This document shows positions 47,656 to 58,217 of a DNA stretch of 64,000 nucleotides, piece by piece. The translations under genes were made by a program, and so were the position numbers. Location of the stretch: positions 1 to 64,000 of the forward strand of contig JAJYUA010000003.1 in assembly GCA_021792755.1 (NCBI GenBank). The letters are read 5' to 3'. Each line of letters begins with the position of its first letter. Within the stretch, counting starts at the first letter, position 1. Source of the stretch: Pseudomonadota bacterium (GTDB taxonomy: Bacteria > Pseudomonadota > Gammaproteobacteria > Steroidobacterales > Steroidobacteraceae). The notes beneath the pieces are model-generated. The model was given only the letters and a program-made list of their open reading frames with translations. It had not been told where the DNA came from and searched no databases.

Positions 47656-48335
47656 TTGGCCGGCGTCCCGATCACATCCACCCCCGGCGGCGGGGAGAAT
47701 GTCAGCAGCTTCGCGGGCACCGGAACATTGACCTCGATGTGCTCGAAGACGACCGTGGCGGTCTGCCCGAGCGTATCCTCGAGAATCATCCGCTCGAGCG
47801 TGCCGTGCCGGAAGCCAAACAGCGCACTGCGGAAATCCGCCGCGGAAGCATCCCGGGGCTCGACGAACACCCAGCTGAGTCCCTCGCGCCGGCCCGCCGG
47901 GCGCTCCTTGAAGCGTTTGCGCACATCGACCGCGCCGGAAAGCAGCATGGCCGGTGTGGCCGAGAGCGCCGCGGTGAGCGGCTGCACCGTCACCTGCTGC
48001 AGGTCGCGGTCGTAGAACCAGACGTTGCGCCCGTCGCCGACCATGAGCTGCCCGGCGCCCGCGGGGGCCCCATTGGCGGCGAGCGGTCGGCTCTGCCAGC
48101 GGAACCTGCCCGGCCGGTCGACGATGAGCGTGCCGGCCGAGCGCGAGATCTCGCCCCCGTGGGCCCCCACCAGGGTCTGCCGGAAGCTCACCCGCAGCGT
48201 TTTCAGATGCCGCAGGAAGCGGTCGAGCTGCGTCGGGGCGCGCGCCGCGGCAGGTGTTGCCGCCGCGAGCATCGGCGCGGCGAGACTCAGCGCGACCGCC
48301 GCGAGCACGGCGGCCAGGCGCGATGGCTTCGACAT
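47652..48335 (-). CDS. lolA: Outer-membrane lipoprotein carrier protein LolA
   Basis: 227 residues with a signal peptide (about 1-32, SRLAAVLAAVALSLAAPMLA). The mature part shows the LolA pattern LRVSFRQTL, GTLIVDRPGRFRWQ and DGRNVWFYDRDLQQVTVQPL. It carries lipoproteins from LolCDE to LolB across the periplasm. It starts 4 bp after ftsK and overlaps rarA by 4 bp. Confidence 0.93.
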
Positions 48336-48339
48336 GAGA

Positions 48340-50679
48340 TCAATCCTCCGGACGGACAGGGACCAGCACTTCGCGCGAGCCGTTCGACTGCAGCGGTCCC
48401 ACCAGGCCCGCGAGCTCCATCGCCTCGAGCAGCCGCGCGGCGCGGTTGTACCCGATCTTCAGTCGCCGCTGCACGTAGGAGATCGAGGGCTTGCGCTCAC
48501 TCGTGACGATTCGGACCGCCTCGTCGTAGAGCGCATCCTGCTCCGGGTCCGCGGCGGCGCCCTCGCCCTCCTCGCCCGGCAGTCCCGGGATCGGCGTCTG
48601 CGGCCCGCAGAGCACCTCTTCGATGTAATTGGGCGGCGCGGCCTGTTTGAGCGCCTCGACCACGCGATGCACCTCCTGATCCGACACGAACGCGCCGTGC
48701 ACGCGTGTCGGCACGGCGGTGCCCGAGGGCAGGTAGAGCATGTCGCCGTGACCGAGCAGGGTCTCGGCGCCCATCTGATCGAGAATGGTGCGCGAATCGA
48801 CCTTGGCCGACACCTGGAAGGCGATGCGGCACGGGATGTTGGCCTTGATCAGTCCCGTGATGACATCCACCGACGGCCGCTGCGTGGCGAGCACCAGGTG
48901 GATACCTGAGGCGCGCGCCTTCTGGGCGAGACGCGCGATCAGCTCCTCGACCTTCTTGCCGACGATCATCATCATGTCGGCGAGCTCATCGATCAGCACC
49001 ACCACGTACGGCAGCGGCGTGAGCGTGGGGATCCGGCTCTGATCGAGGCTCGGGTCGCTCGCGGCGCGCTGCATCAGCACCGGATCGGCGATCGGCTTGC
49101 CCGCCTCGATGGCGTCCTTTACACGCCGGTTGAACCCTGCGATGTTGCGCACGCCGAGCGCGGCCATCAGCTGGTAGCGCCGCTCCATCTCCGCCACGCA
49201 CCAGCGCAGCGCGTTCGAGGCCTGCTTCATGTCGGTGACCACCGGGGCGAGCAGATGCGGGATGCCCTCATAGACCGAGAGCTCGAGCATCTTCGGGTCG
49301 ATCATGATCAGGCGCACGTGCTCGGCCGTGGACTTGTAGAGGAGCGAGAGCACCATGGCGTTGATGGCGACCGACTTGCCCGAGCCGGTGGTGCCGGCGA
49401 TCAGCAGATGCGGCATGCGCGCCAGATCGGCCACCACGGGCGCACCGCCGATGTCCTTGCCGAGAGCGAGCGCGATCGGCGAGTGCGTCTCGTCATAGGC
49501 TTTCGAGCGCACGATCTCCCCGAACGTGACCATCTCGCGCTTCTCGTTGGCGATCTCGAGCCCCATCACGTTCTTGCCCGGAATCACCTCCACCACGCGC
49601 ACGCTCAGCACCGAGAGCGCCCGCGCCAGGTCCTTCGAGAGCCCGGTGATCTGACTCGCCTTCACCCCCGGGGCGGGCCTGAGCTCAAAGCAGGTGACCA
49701 CCGGGCCGGGCTGCACCGCCACGACCTGCGCCTCGATGCCGAAGTCCCTCAATTTCATCTCGACCAGGCGCGAGAGCGCCTCGAGCGCCTCGGCCGAATA
49801 CAGCGGCTCGCGCGGCGGCGGATCATCGAGGAGCGAGAGCGGCGGCAGCTCCCCCGCCTTGGGCGGATCGAACAGCGGCACCTGGCGCTCCTTCTCGACC
49901 CGCTCGCTTTTCTCGATGCGGGGCTTGTGCGCCTCGATCCGCGGCGGCTGACGTGCGGCGCTGCGCTTCTGCTCGTCCGCCACGGCCGCCTTGCGCGCCT
50001 CGCGCCGCTCGCGGCCCGCCGCCCTGTCCTTCGCCGTGGCGCGCCGCTCGCGCAGCCACCCGGCCCCCGCCCATGTCCACACGCCCAGCCGATCCATGAC
50101 GGCAAACCAGGAGACGCCAAAGCCCACCGACAGCCCCGCCATCCAGGCGACCAGCATGAGCAGCGTCGTGCCGAGGTACCCGAAGGCGCTCTCGAGGCCG
50201 TCGCCGGCGAGCGTGCCGATCACCCCGCCCGCACCCTCATGCAGCCCCCCGGGGCGCCAGTTGAGCGCCGCCAGGGCGCAGCTGGCGATGAGCAGGAGCG
50301 CAAGCCCCGCGGCGCGCACGGTGGTATTGGCCCGCGAAGCGCCTTCCACGCGGCCGTCGCGGTGCATCCGGTGCACCCTCCAGGCCCCGACGGCCAGCAT
50401 CGGCGGCAGCAGGTAGGCGGGCCGGCCGAACAGACCGAACAGGACATCGGCGAGCCACGCCCCCGCTGGCCCTATCCGATCGTGCAGGTGATGCGAGGCG
50501 CCGCTGTAGAAAAAGCCGCTGTCCGCGGCGCTGTAGCTGGCGAGCGCGATGAGCAACACCACCGCGCCGACGCCCAGGGCGATGACGGCGCTTTCGCGCA
50601 GACCGCGCACCACGGCGGCGCTGAAGCGGGCGGGACGGCGCGAGAGCGCCTCGGATTCGGCCAATGCCGGTGACTCCAC
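48340..50679 (-). CDS. ftsK: DNA translocase FtsK
   Basis: 779 residues. Four N-terminal membrane helices (for example [18 protein letters not shown]) are followed by a shortish charged linker (to about 260) and a RecA-like motor with Walker [19 protein letters not shown] and Walker [18 protein letters not shown]. The C-terminal gamma winged helix ([20 protein letters not shown]) recognises KOPS. It pumps chromosome ends to the septum and activates XerCD. Length fits the short-linker forms. Divergent from trxB. Confidence 0.96.
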   Translation of the reverse strand: MESPALAESEALSRRPARFSAAVVRGLRESAVIALGVGAVVLLIALASYSAADSGFFYSGASHHLHDRIGPAGAWLADVLFGLFGRPAYLLPPMLAVGAWRVHRMHRDGRVEGASRANTTVRAAGLALLLIASCALAALNWRPGGLHEGAGGVIGTLAGDGLESAFGYLGTTLLMLVAWMAGLSVGFGVSWFAVMDRLGVWTWAGAGWLRERRATAKDRAAGRERREARKAAVADEQKRSAARQPPRIEAHKPRIEKSERVEKERQVPLFDPPKAGELPPLSLLDDPPPREPLYSAEALEALSRLVEMKLRDFGIEAQVVAVQPGPVVTCFELRPAPGVKASQITGLSKDLARALSVLSVRVVEVIPGKNVMGLEIANEKREMVTFGEIVRSKAYDETHSPIALALGKDIGGAPVVADLARMPHLLIAGTTGSGKSVAINAMVLSLLYKSTAEHVRLIMIDPKMLELSVYEGIPHLLAPVVTDMKQASNALRWCVAEMERRYQLMAALGVRNIAGFNRRVKDAIEAGKPIADPVLMQRAASDPSLDQSRIPTLTPLPYVVVLIDELADMMMIVGKKVEELIARLAQKARASGIHLVLATQRPSVDVITGLIKANIPCRIAFQVSAKVDSRTILDQMGAETLLGHGDMLYLPSGTAVPTRVHGAFVSDQEVHRVVEALKQAAPPNYIEEVLCGPQTPIPGLPGEEGEGAAADPEQDALYDEAVRIVTSERKPSISYVQRRLKIGYNRAARLLEAMELAGLVGPLQSNGSREVLVPVRPED

Positions 50680-50819
50680 TGCAAGCGAGAGGACGGGGTG
50701 GTCATTTTAGCGCACTACCCCGGCATCCAGGCTTGGTAGTATGCGATCGGCGCCACGCGAGCGCCGCCGGGTCCTCTTGATCGCAAGGACTCGGGCACGC
50801 ACGCTCGAAGGAATCGTGA

Positions 50820-51779
<960 letters not shown>

Positions 51780-51801
51780 GCCCGGGGGGCGCTCCCCGGG
51801 G

Positions 51802-52956
51802 ATGGCCGAGGACTCTCAGGTGCGCGTTGCCGTCCACTCGAGCATCGATGAGATCGATCCGCGGCAGTGGAATGCCCTCACCGGCGGCAACCCCTTTCTG
51901 CGGCACGAGTTTCTCGCCGCCCTCGAGCACACCGGCTGCGTGGGGCCGCACACCGGCTGGCAGCCGCAGCCGCTGACGCTAAGCGATGCTCAGGGACTGG
52001 CCGCCGCCGCGCCCGCGTTCCTCAAGACCGACTCCTACGGGGAGTTCGTGTTCGACTTCGCCTGGGCGCAGGCCTACCTGCACTACGGGCTCAAGTACTA
52101 CCCGAAGCTCACCGTGGCGGTGCCCTTCACGCCCGCCGGCGGACCGCGTCTGCTGGTGCGCGCCGGGCTCGAGCCGGCCGCCACCGCCCGGGGCTTGCTC
52201 GAGGCGCTCGAGGCGCACGCCGCGCGCGAGCGGCTCTCCTCGATCCACGCGCTGTTTCTCGATGAGCCGGGGCGCTCGGCCTGCCAGAGCGCCGGCTGGC
52301 TGCTGCGCCGCGACTGTCAGTTCCATTGGACCAATCGGGGCTATGCGAGCTTCGAGCACTACCTGACGACCTTCACGGCCGAGAAGCGCAAGAAGGCGCG
52401 CCGCGAGCGCCGCCGGGTGCAGGAGGCCGGCATCCGCTTCGAGACCCGTTTCGGCGGCGAGCTCGATCCGCCGCTGCTCGATTGCCTCTACGCCTTTCAC
52501 CGCGAGACCTTTCTGCGCCACGGACGCGAGCCCTATCTCACCCGCGAGTTCTTCGGGGAAATCTCCCGCACGCTCGGGGAGGCGCTGGTGGTGAAGATCG
52601 CCCGTCACCGGCGCACGCCGGTCGCCGCCGCACTCTTCTTCTGGTGCCCCGAGGCGCTCTACGGGCGCTACTGGGGCGCGGGCGGGGACTATCACAGCCT
52701 GCACTTCGAGACCTGCTACCACCAGGGGATAGAGTTCTGCATCGAGCGGGGCATCAGGCGCTTCGAGCCCGGCACACAGGGTGAGCACAAGGTCGCCCGA
52801 GGCTTCGAGCCGCAGCTCACCTGGTCGGCTCACTACATCGCCGACCGGCGCTTTCGCGAGGCGATCGGCGAGTTCCTGCTGAGGGAGGGCGATCTGATCG
52901 ATGAGTACGCGAGCGATGTGCGCGCGCACGTACCGTTTCGCAAGAGCGAGCCGTGA
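51802..52956 (+). CDS. COG3146-family acyltransferase-like protein
   Basis: 384 residues with the GNAT-like double fold of COG3146 (FemAB-related). Conserved segments are NALTGGNPFLRHEFLAALE, YHYGLKYY-like YLHYGLKYYPKLTV, SIHALFLDE, and YWGAGGDYHSLHFETCYHQG. Function is unproven; the gene commonly sits next to aat, as here. The ATG at 51802 follows trxB by 22 bp. Its stop overlaps the aat GTG by 4 bp. Confidence 0.88.
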   Translation: MAEDSQVRVAVHSSIDEIDPRQWNALTGGNPFLRHEFLAALEHTGCVGPHTGWQPQPLTLSDAQGLAAAAPAFLKTDSYGEFVFDFAWAQAYLHYGLKYYPKLTVAVPFTPAGGPRLLVRAGLEPAATARGLLEALEAHAARERLSSIHALFLDEPGRSACQSAGWLLRRDCQFHWTNRGYASFEHYLTTFTAEKRKKARRERRRVQEAGIRFETRFGGELDPPLLDCLYAFHRETFLRHGREPYLTREFFGEISRTLGEALVVKIARHRRTPVAAALFFWCPEALYGRYWGAGGDYHSLHFETCYHQGIEFCIERGIRRFEPGTQGEHKVARGFEPQLTWSAHYIADRRFREAIGEFLLREGDLIDEYASDVRAHVPFRKSEP

Positions 52957-53642
52957 AGACGATCACCTGGCTCTCCCCCCAGGACGCCCCGGAGTGGTTC
53001 CCGCCGCTCGAGCAGGCCTTGGATGAGCCCTCGGGACTGCTGGCCGCAGGCGGCGATCTGTCGCCCGAGCGGCTGATCGCCGCCTATGCCCGAGGCATCT
53101 TCCCCTGGTACTCGCCGGGACAGCCGGTCCTGTGGTGGTCCCCCGATCCGCGCACCGTGCTCCTGCCGACGGAGTTCCACCTCAGCCGCAGTCTTGCAAA
53201 ATCAATTCGAAACAAGGGCTTCCAAGTCAATATGAATGAAGACTTTGAAGCCGTGATCGATGCCTGCGCGGCACCGAGGCCACACAGCCCGGGCACCTGG
53301 ATCACCCCGGAGATGCGAGCGGCCTATGTGCGGCTGCATCGGTTGGGCTTTGCTCACAGCGTCGAAGTGCGCCGCCACGGAGGCCGGCTCGCAGGCGGTC
53401 TCTATGGCGTACGTCTCGGAGGGATGTTCTTTGGCGAGTCCATGTTCAGTGCCGAGCGCGACGGCTCGAAGATCGCCCTCGCCCACCTCGTCATGGTGTG
53501 CCGCCGCAACAGCATCGCCGTCATCGACTGCCAGCTCGCCTCCCGGCACCTCTTGGGCCTCGGCGCCCGCTGCATCCCCCGCAGCCAATTCAAAGCGCTG
53601 CTCTCGCGCCTCATCTCGCTCGAGCCGGGCGGGCTGCGCTAG
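52953..53642 (+). CDS. aat: Leucyl/phenylalanyl-tRNA-protein transferase
   Basis: 229 residues. It adds Leu or Phe to N-terminal Arg/Lys of proteins, marking them for ClpS-ClpAP degradation. Signature segments: GLLAAGGDLSPERLIAAYARGIFPWY and WWSPDPRTVLLP, then GGLYGVRLGGMFFGESMFS. Start GTG overlaps the previous gene. clpS and clpA, which act on its products, are 3 kb away. Confidence 0.96.
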   Translation: MKTITWLSPQDAPEWFPPLEQALDEPSGLLAAGGDLSPERLIAAYARGIFPWYSPGQPVLWWSPDPRTVLLPTEFHLSRSLAKSIRNKGFQVNMNEDFEAVIDACAAPRPHSPGTWITPEMRAAYVRLHRLGFAHSVEVRRHGGRLAGGLYGVRLGGMFFGESMFSAERDGSKIALAHLVMVCRRNSIAVIDCQLASRHLLGLGARCIPRSQFKALLSRLISLEPGGLR

Positions 53643-53981
53643 CGCGAGATGAGGACCGCGGGGCCGGCAGAGCCGATGCCTGCTCGTCCGGCCAGGGGGC
53701 CCGCCCCCGCGGGGACGGCAAGCGCTGGTGCGCTTGACGGTGCAGACAGGCGCGGGCGCCCTGCTCGGGCCCCGTGCTTCACACCGTCCAAAATCGCTCC
53801 AGGCGCTTTTTTTCCCGGGGCGCCGGCAAGCCGCCGTTCTTGCCCGAGCCCCCGCAGATCCGTTCACGGCGTCCCGGACCTATTCGCTTCCGGGCACGTC
53901 GCGGCCGTGGCGCAGCGATGCAAATTGCAGACCAGCGGCCTTTGTGCTGCAATTCGCGCCCCCCGGGAGGCAAAGGGCCAT
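53643..53981. other. Intergenic stretch upstream of infA
   Basis: About 340 bp with no gene; the infA promoter should lie here. An apparent frame extends infA upstream to 53649, but that part is not family sequence. Confidence 0.4.
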
Positions 53982-54200
53982 ATGTCCAAAGAAGATGCGA
54001 TTCAGATGGAAGGCGAGGTGGTGGAGACTCTTCCCAACACCACCTTTCGCGTGAAGCTCAAGAACGGCCACGTCGTGACGGCACACATCTCCGGCAAGAT
54101 GCGCAAAAACTACATCCGCATTCTCACCGGCGATCAGGTCACCGTGGAGATGACCCCCTACGACTTGACCAAGGGCAGAATCGTCTACCGGGGCCGGTAA
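53982..54200 (+). CDS. infA: Translation initiation factor IF-1
   Basis: 72 residues, the whole protein: a single OB fold, [20 protein letters not shown] through [15 protein letters not shown]. Binds the ribosomal A site during initiation. GGAGG lies nine bases upstream of the ATG. Longer upstream frames are not conserved. Confidence 0.96.
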   Translation: MSKEDAIQMEGEVVETLPNTTFRVKLKNGHVVTAHISGKMRKNYIRILTGDQVTVEMTPYDLTKGRIVYRGR

Positions 54201-54218
54201 TCCGCTGCAGAGAGGGAA

Positions 54219-54249
54219 CGCGCCCGCACAGTGGATTTCCCCGGGCGCG
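54219..54249. terminator. Possible terminator after infA
   Basis: 8-bp GC stem (54219-54226 / 54242-54249) in the gap between convergent infA and clpA, followed by CAAAAC rather than a T run. Weak. Confidence 0.35.
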
Positions 54250-54494
54250 CAAAACAGCGCCCGCCAGCACGGCAAATCCCGCGGCTCTTTGCGCGCGGCA
54301 GGGTGGCACGCGTGCCCCGCACCGGTTGGGCGGGAGAGCCCCCTTGCCGGGCCGCACACCCAGCAGGCGCTGCGCCGCCTGCGGGCGGCAGCGCAGCAGC
54401 TCTTCCCGGGAGCCCCGGGCCAGCGAGCGCGGCATCCCGGGCACATCCGCTCACGGGCGGCACGGTCCGATCGGCCATCCGCCGTCGGCGGGCG

Positions 54495-56753
54495 CTACGC
54501 GGTCAGCTCCGGCTGCTGCGCCGGCGTGCACTCGAGCTGCAGACCCTCCGCGCCCTGCGACACCGACACCCGTACCTGTCCGCCGCCCACCAGACGGCCA
54601 AACAACAGCTCCTCGGCGAGCGGGCGCTTGATGTGCTCCTGCAGGGTGCGCGCCATCGGCCGGGCGCCCATCTTCGGGTCGTAGCCCTTCTCGGCGATCC
54701 AGCGCCGGGCCGCATCGTCGAGCACGATCGACACGCCCTTCTGCTCGAGCTGCATCTCCACCTCGAGAATCAGCTTGTCGACGACCCGCTCGATGGTCTG
54801 CGGATCGAGGCTCGAGAACTGGATGACGGCATCCAGACGGTTGCGGAACTCCGGGGTGAACAGGCGCCGGATGGCCTCCATGCCGTCGCTCGCGTTGTCC
54901 TGCTGGGTGAAGCCGATCGAGGAGCGAGCCATCTCCTGCGCGCCGGCATTGGTCGTCATGACGATGATGACGTGGCGGAAATCGGCCTTGCGGCCGTTGT
55001 TGTCGGTGAGCGTGCCGTGGTCCATCACCTGCAGCAGCAGGTTGAACACGTCAGGGTGGGCCTTCTCGATCTCATCGAGCAGCAGCACGCAGTGCGGGTG
55101 CTTGGTGACCGCCTCGGTGAGCAGCCCCCCCTGGTCGAAGCCGACATACCCGGGAGGCGCGCCGATCAGCCTCGAGACCGTGTGCCGTTCCATGTATTCG
55201 GACATGTCGAACCGCAAGAACTCCACTCCGAGCACGATGGCGAGCTGGCGGGTGACTTCGGTCTTGCCGACCCCGGTGGGGCCTGCGAAAAGGAAGCTGC
55301 CGACCGGCTTTCTCTGATCGCCCAGCCCCGAGCGGGCCATCTTGATCGCGGAGGAGAGCGCCTCGATCGCCCGGTCCTGGCCGAAGATCACGAGTTTCAG
55401 GTTGCGCTCGAGGCTCTTCAGGATCTCCCGGTCCGAGCTCGAGACGCTCTTTGGCGGGATGCGCGCCATGCGCGCCACCACGTCCTCGATGTGGCCGACC
55501 CCGATCGCGTTGGCGCGCTCGCTCAGCGGCTTCAGGCGCTGGCGCGCGCCGGCCTCGTCCACCACATCGATGGCCTTGTCGGGCAGATGGCGCTCGTTGA
55601 TGTGCCGCGCGGCGAGCTCGGCGGCCGCCTTGAGCGCCTCGGTGGTGTAGGTGATGCCGTGATGCTCCTCGAAGCGGGCCTTGAGTCCGAGCAGGATCTC
55701 CACCGTCTCGGCCACCGAAGGCTCGGTGACATCGATCTTCTGGAAGCGCCGCGCGAGTGCGTGATCCTTCTCGAAGATGCCGCGGTACTCCTGGTAGGTG
55801 GTCGAGCCGATGCAGCGGATCTCTCCGTTCGTGAGCACGGGCTTGATCAGGTTCGAGGCGTCCATCACCCCGCCCGAGGCCGCCCCGGCGCCGATCACGG
55901 TGTGGATCTCGTCGATGAACAGGATCGCTCCCGGAACCTTCTTCAGCTCCGTGATCACCCCTTTGAGGCGCTTCTCGAAATCGCCGCGGTACTTCGTGCC
56001 GGCGATCAGCGCCCCCATGTCGAGGGCAAAGATCGTGCAGTCGTTGAGCACCTCGGGCACCTGGTTCTCGACGATGAGGCGGGCGAGCCCCTCGGCGATG
56101 GCGGTCTTGCCCACTCCGGCTTCCCCGACGTACAGGGGGTTGTTCTTGCGGCGGCGGCAGAGGATCTCGATCGTGCGCTCGACCTCGAGCTTACGGCCGA
56201 TGAGCGGATCGATGCGCCCCTGCTGGGCGAGGCGGTTCAGGTTGGTGGTGTACTTCTCGAGCGCGCTGCCGCCCTCCTCCCGCTCCTCGCCCTGCACCTC
56301 CTCGGCGCCTTTCTCCTCGGCGAGCTTCGAGAGCCCGTGCGAGATGTAGTTGACCACATCGAGACGGGTGACGTGCTGTCGGTTGAGCAGGAAGACCGCG
56401 TGGCTCTGCTTCTCGCTGAAGATGGCGACCAGCACGTTCGCCACGCCGACTTCCTTGCGGCCGCTCGACTGGACATGGAACACCGCCCGCTGCAGCACCC
56501 GCTGAAAGCCGAGCGTCGGCTGCACTTCCCGTTCGGCGCCGTCGGCGACCTTGGGCGTCGACTGGTCGATGTGGTCCTTCAGCTCCTGGCGCATCTGCGC
56601 GAGATCGGCACCGCAGGCGCGCAGGATCTCGCGCACCTTGGGCGTGTCGAGCACGGCAAGCAGCAGGTGCTCGACGGTGAGGTACTCGTGTCGGGCCTCC
56701 CGCGCCTGGTGGAACGCGTCATTGAGACAGTATTCAAGCTCGTTGGACAGCAC
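54495..56753 (-). CDS. clpA: ATP-dependent Clp protease ATP-binding subunit ClpA
   Basis: 752 residues: N-domain, then two AAA+ modules with Walker A sites GEAGVGKTAIAEGL and GPTGVGKTEVTRQLA. The ClpP-docking loop (RSSIGFTQQD) is present. Unfolds substrates for ClpP, including N-end-rule proteins delivered by ClpS. Located 20 bp downstream of clpS on the same strand. Confidence 0.96.
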   Translation of the reverse strand: MLSNELEYCLNDAFHQAREARHEYLTVEHLLLAVLDTPKVREILRACGADLAQMRQELKDHIDQSTPKVADGAEREVQPTLGFQRVLQRAVFHVQSSGRKEVGVANVLVAIFSEKQSHAVFLLNRQHVTRLDVVNYISHGLSKLAEEKGAEEVQGEEREEGGSALEKYTTNLNRLAQQGRIDPLIGRKLEVERTIEILCRRRKNNPLYVGEAGVGKTAIAEGLARLIVENQVPEVLNDCTIFALDMGALIAGTKYRGDFEKRLKGVITELKKVPGAILFIDEIHTVIGAGAASGGVMDASNLIKPVLTNGEIRCIGSTTYQEYRGIFEKDHALARRFQKIDVTEPSVAETVEILLGLKARFEEHHGITYTTEALKAAAELAARHINERHLPDKAIDVVDEAGARQRLKPLSERANAIGVGHIEDVVARMARIPPKSVSSSDREILKSLERNLKLVIFGQDRAIEALSSAIKMARSGLGDQRKPVGSFLFAGPTGVGKTEVTRQLAIVLGVEFLRFDMSEYMERHTVSRLIGAPPGYVGFDQGGLLTEAVTKHPHCVLLLDEIEKAHPDVFNLLLQVMDHGTLTDNNGRKADFRHVIIVMTTNAGAQEMARSSIGFTQQDNASDGMEAIRRLFTPEFRNRLDAVIQFSSLDPQTIERVVDKLILEVEMQLEQKGVSIVLDDAARRWIAEKGYDPKMGARPMARTLQEHIKRPLAEELLFGRLVGGGQVRVSVSQGAEGLQLECTPAQQPELTA

Positions 56754-56772
56754 GGTGTGCGCCTCCTGCCGA

Positions 56773-57093
56773 TCAGGCCTCTTCCAGTGTACACATGAGC
56801 GGGTGCTGGTTGTCCCGCGCGTAAGTGGTCACCTGAGCGACTTTGGTCTCCGCGATCTCGAAGGTGAAAACCCCGCAGTCCCCCTTACCCTGGGTGTGCA
56901 CTTCGAGCATGATACGCGTGGCCGTCGGACGGTCGAGGCTGAAGAACTTCTCCAGCACATCGACGACGAAGTCCATCGGGGTGTAGTCGTCGTTGAGCAG
57001 CACTACCCGGTACAGCGGCGGAGGTTTGACCTCGGGCCGCGCCTCCTCGAGGAGAACCCCGCTATCGGGACGGGTAGGATGGGGGTCGGACAT
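56773..57093 (-). CDS. clpS: ClpS adaptor of the N-end rule pathway
   Basis: 106 residues from the ATG at 57093. Conserved [20 protein letters not shown] and the ClpA-contacting [20 protein letters not shown]. Recognises N-terminal Leu, Phe, Trp and Tyr and delivers them to ClpA. The frame is open upstream to 57207, but the extra 38 residues are not conserved. Confidence 0.95.
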   Translation of the reverse strand: MSDPHPTRPDSGVLLEEARPEVKPPPLYRVVLLNDDYTPMDFVVDVLEKFFSLDRPTATRIMLEVHTQGKGDCGVFTFEIAETKVAQVTTYARDNQHPLMCTLEEA

Positions 57094-57233
57094 AGGCTCT
57101 TTATAGGTAGCCACAATCCGCAACACAAGTCTATCCGCCGATCGGGCATGATGCAGCGGCCAGGCAGGCATAACGACCCCCTTTGTGAAACAGTCGCTTG
57201 AGAGCATAATCCGCCGCTCCCTATGATTATTTT

Positions 57234-58217
57234 ATGAGTACCGCGTCCTGGCTCGAGGGACTCCGGGGGGGCGAGCACTGGCACGCCCTGCTGGCAAGCC
57301 GCGGACCGGCCATTGCCATCGGGGCCCTCGCCCTCGCCCTCGCCGCGCAGGCGGCCGTGATCGTGACGGATCTGGCCGGCGCCGGCGCGCCGCCCCCGCC
57401 CGCCTTGAGCGCGCCGTGGCGGCCCCATGAGGCGGGCGTGCGCGTAGCGGACATCATCAACAGCCATCTTTTCGGCCGCGCCCCGCTCGGCGCCGGCCTG
57501 GTGGGAGCCGATGCGCCCCGAACGGAGCTTCCTCTGGTGCTGACCGGAGTCATCGCAGCCAGCGATCCGCGCGCCGGCATGGCCATCCTTGGGCCCAGCG
57601 CCCAGACCGCCAAAGTGTACGAGGTGGGCGACAGCATCCCCGGCGGCGCCCGGCTCGATGCGGTGCTGCGCCAGGAGGTGCTGCTCGAGCGCAACGGGCA
57701 ACTGCGATCCTTGACGCTGCCTCGGCAGACCTTGGCCGGCGCCCCGCCGGCTCAGGCGGGGCTGCCGGTCTCGCCGATGACCTCGCCCGTGTTCGTGGCA
57801 CGCATGCGCGCGCTGGTCGCCCGCCGGCCGGGCATCGTGGCCGATCTGCTGCGCCCGGAGCCGGTGTTCTCCGGCGGCAAGCAGCTCGGCTACCGGGTGT
57901 ACCCCGGGAACGATCCGCAGGCCTTCGAGCAGCTCGGACTGAAGCCCGGGGACCTGGTGATGGCCATCAATGGCACGCCGCTCGATGATCCGGCGCAGGA
58001 CCAGCAGATCCTCGGTACCCTCGGCTCATCGAGCCAAGCGACCGTCACCGTGCTGCGCGACGGCCGCCAGAGGACGCTCACGCTGAACCTCGCGCAGGTC
58101 GAGCAGGCCGCGCAGTCGCTCAACGGCGCACGGGGCGCACCGGCGGCGGTGCCGCCTTCGCCGCCCCTCTGGCCGTCCCGACACCCCGATCCTTTCAACG
58201 GAGGAGCCATCGAGTGA
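57234..58217 (+). CDS. gspC: Type II secretion system protein C
   Basis: 327 residues. One N-terminal membrane helix (about 24-44, GPAIAIGALALALAAQAAVI), an HR domain (VADIINSHLFGRAP through VYEVGDSIPGGARLDAVLRQ) that binds GspD, and a C-terminal PDZ-like domain (GYRVYPGNDPQAFEQLGLK). Links the inner-membrane platform to the secretin. Its stop overlaps the gspD start by 4 bp. Confidence 0.9.
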   Translation: MSTASWLEGLRGGEHWHALLASRGPAIAIGALALALAAQAAVIVTDLAGAGAPPPPALSAPWRPHEAGVRVADIINSHLFGRAPLGAGLVGADAPRTELPLVLTGVIAASDPRAGMAILGPSAQTAKVYEVGDSIPGGARLDAVLRQEVLLERNGQLRSLTLPRQTLAGAPPAQAGLPVSPMTSPVFVARMRALVARRPGIVADLLRPEPVFSGGKQLGYRVYPGNDPQAFEQLGLKPGDLVMAINGTPLDDPAQDQQILGTLGSSSQATVTVLRDGRQRTLTLNLAQVEQAAQSLNGARGAPAAVPPSPPLWPSRHPDPFNGGAIE

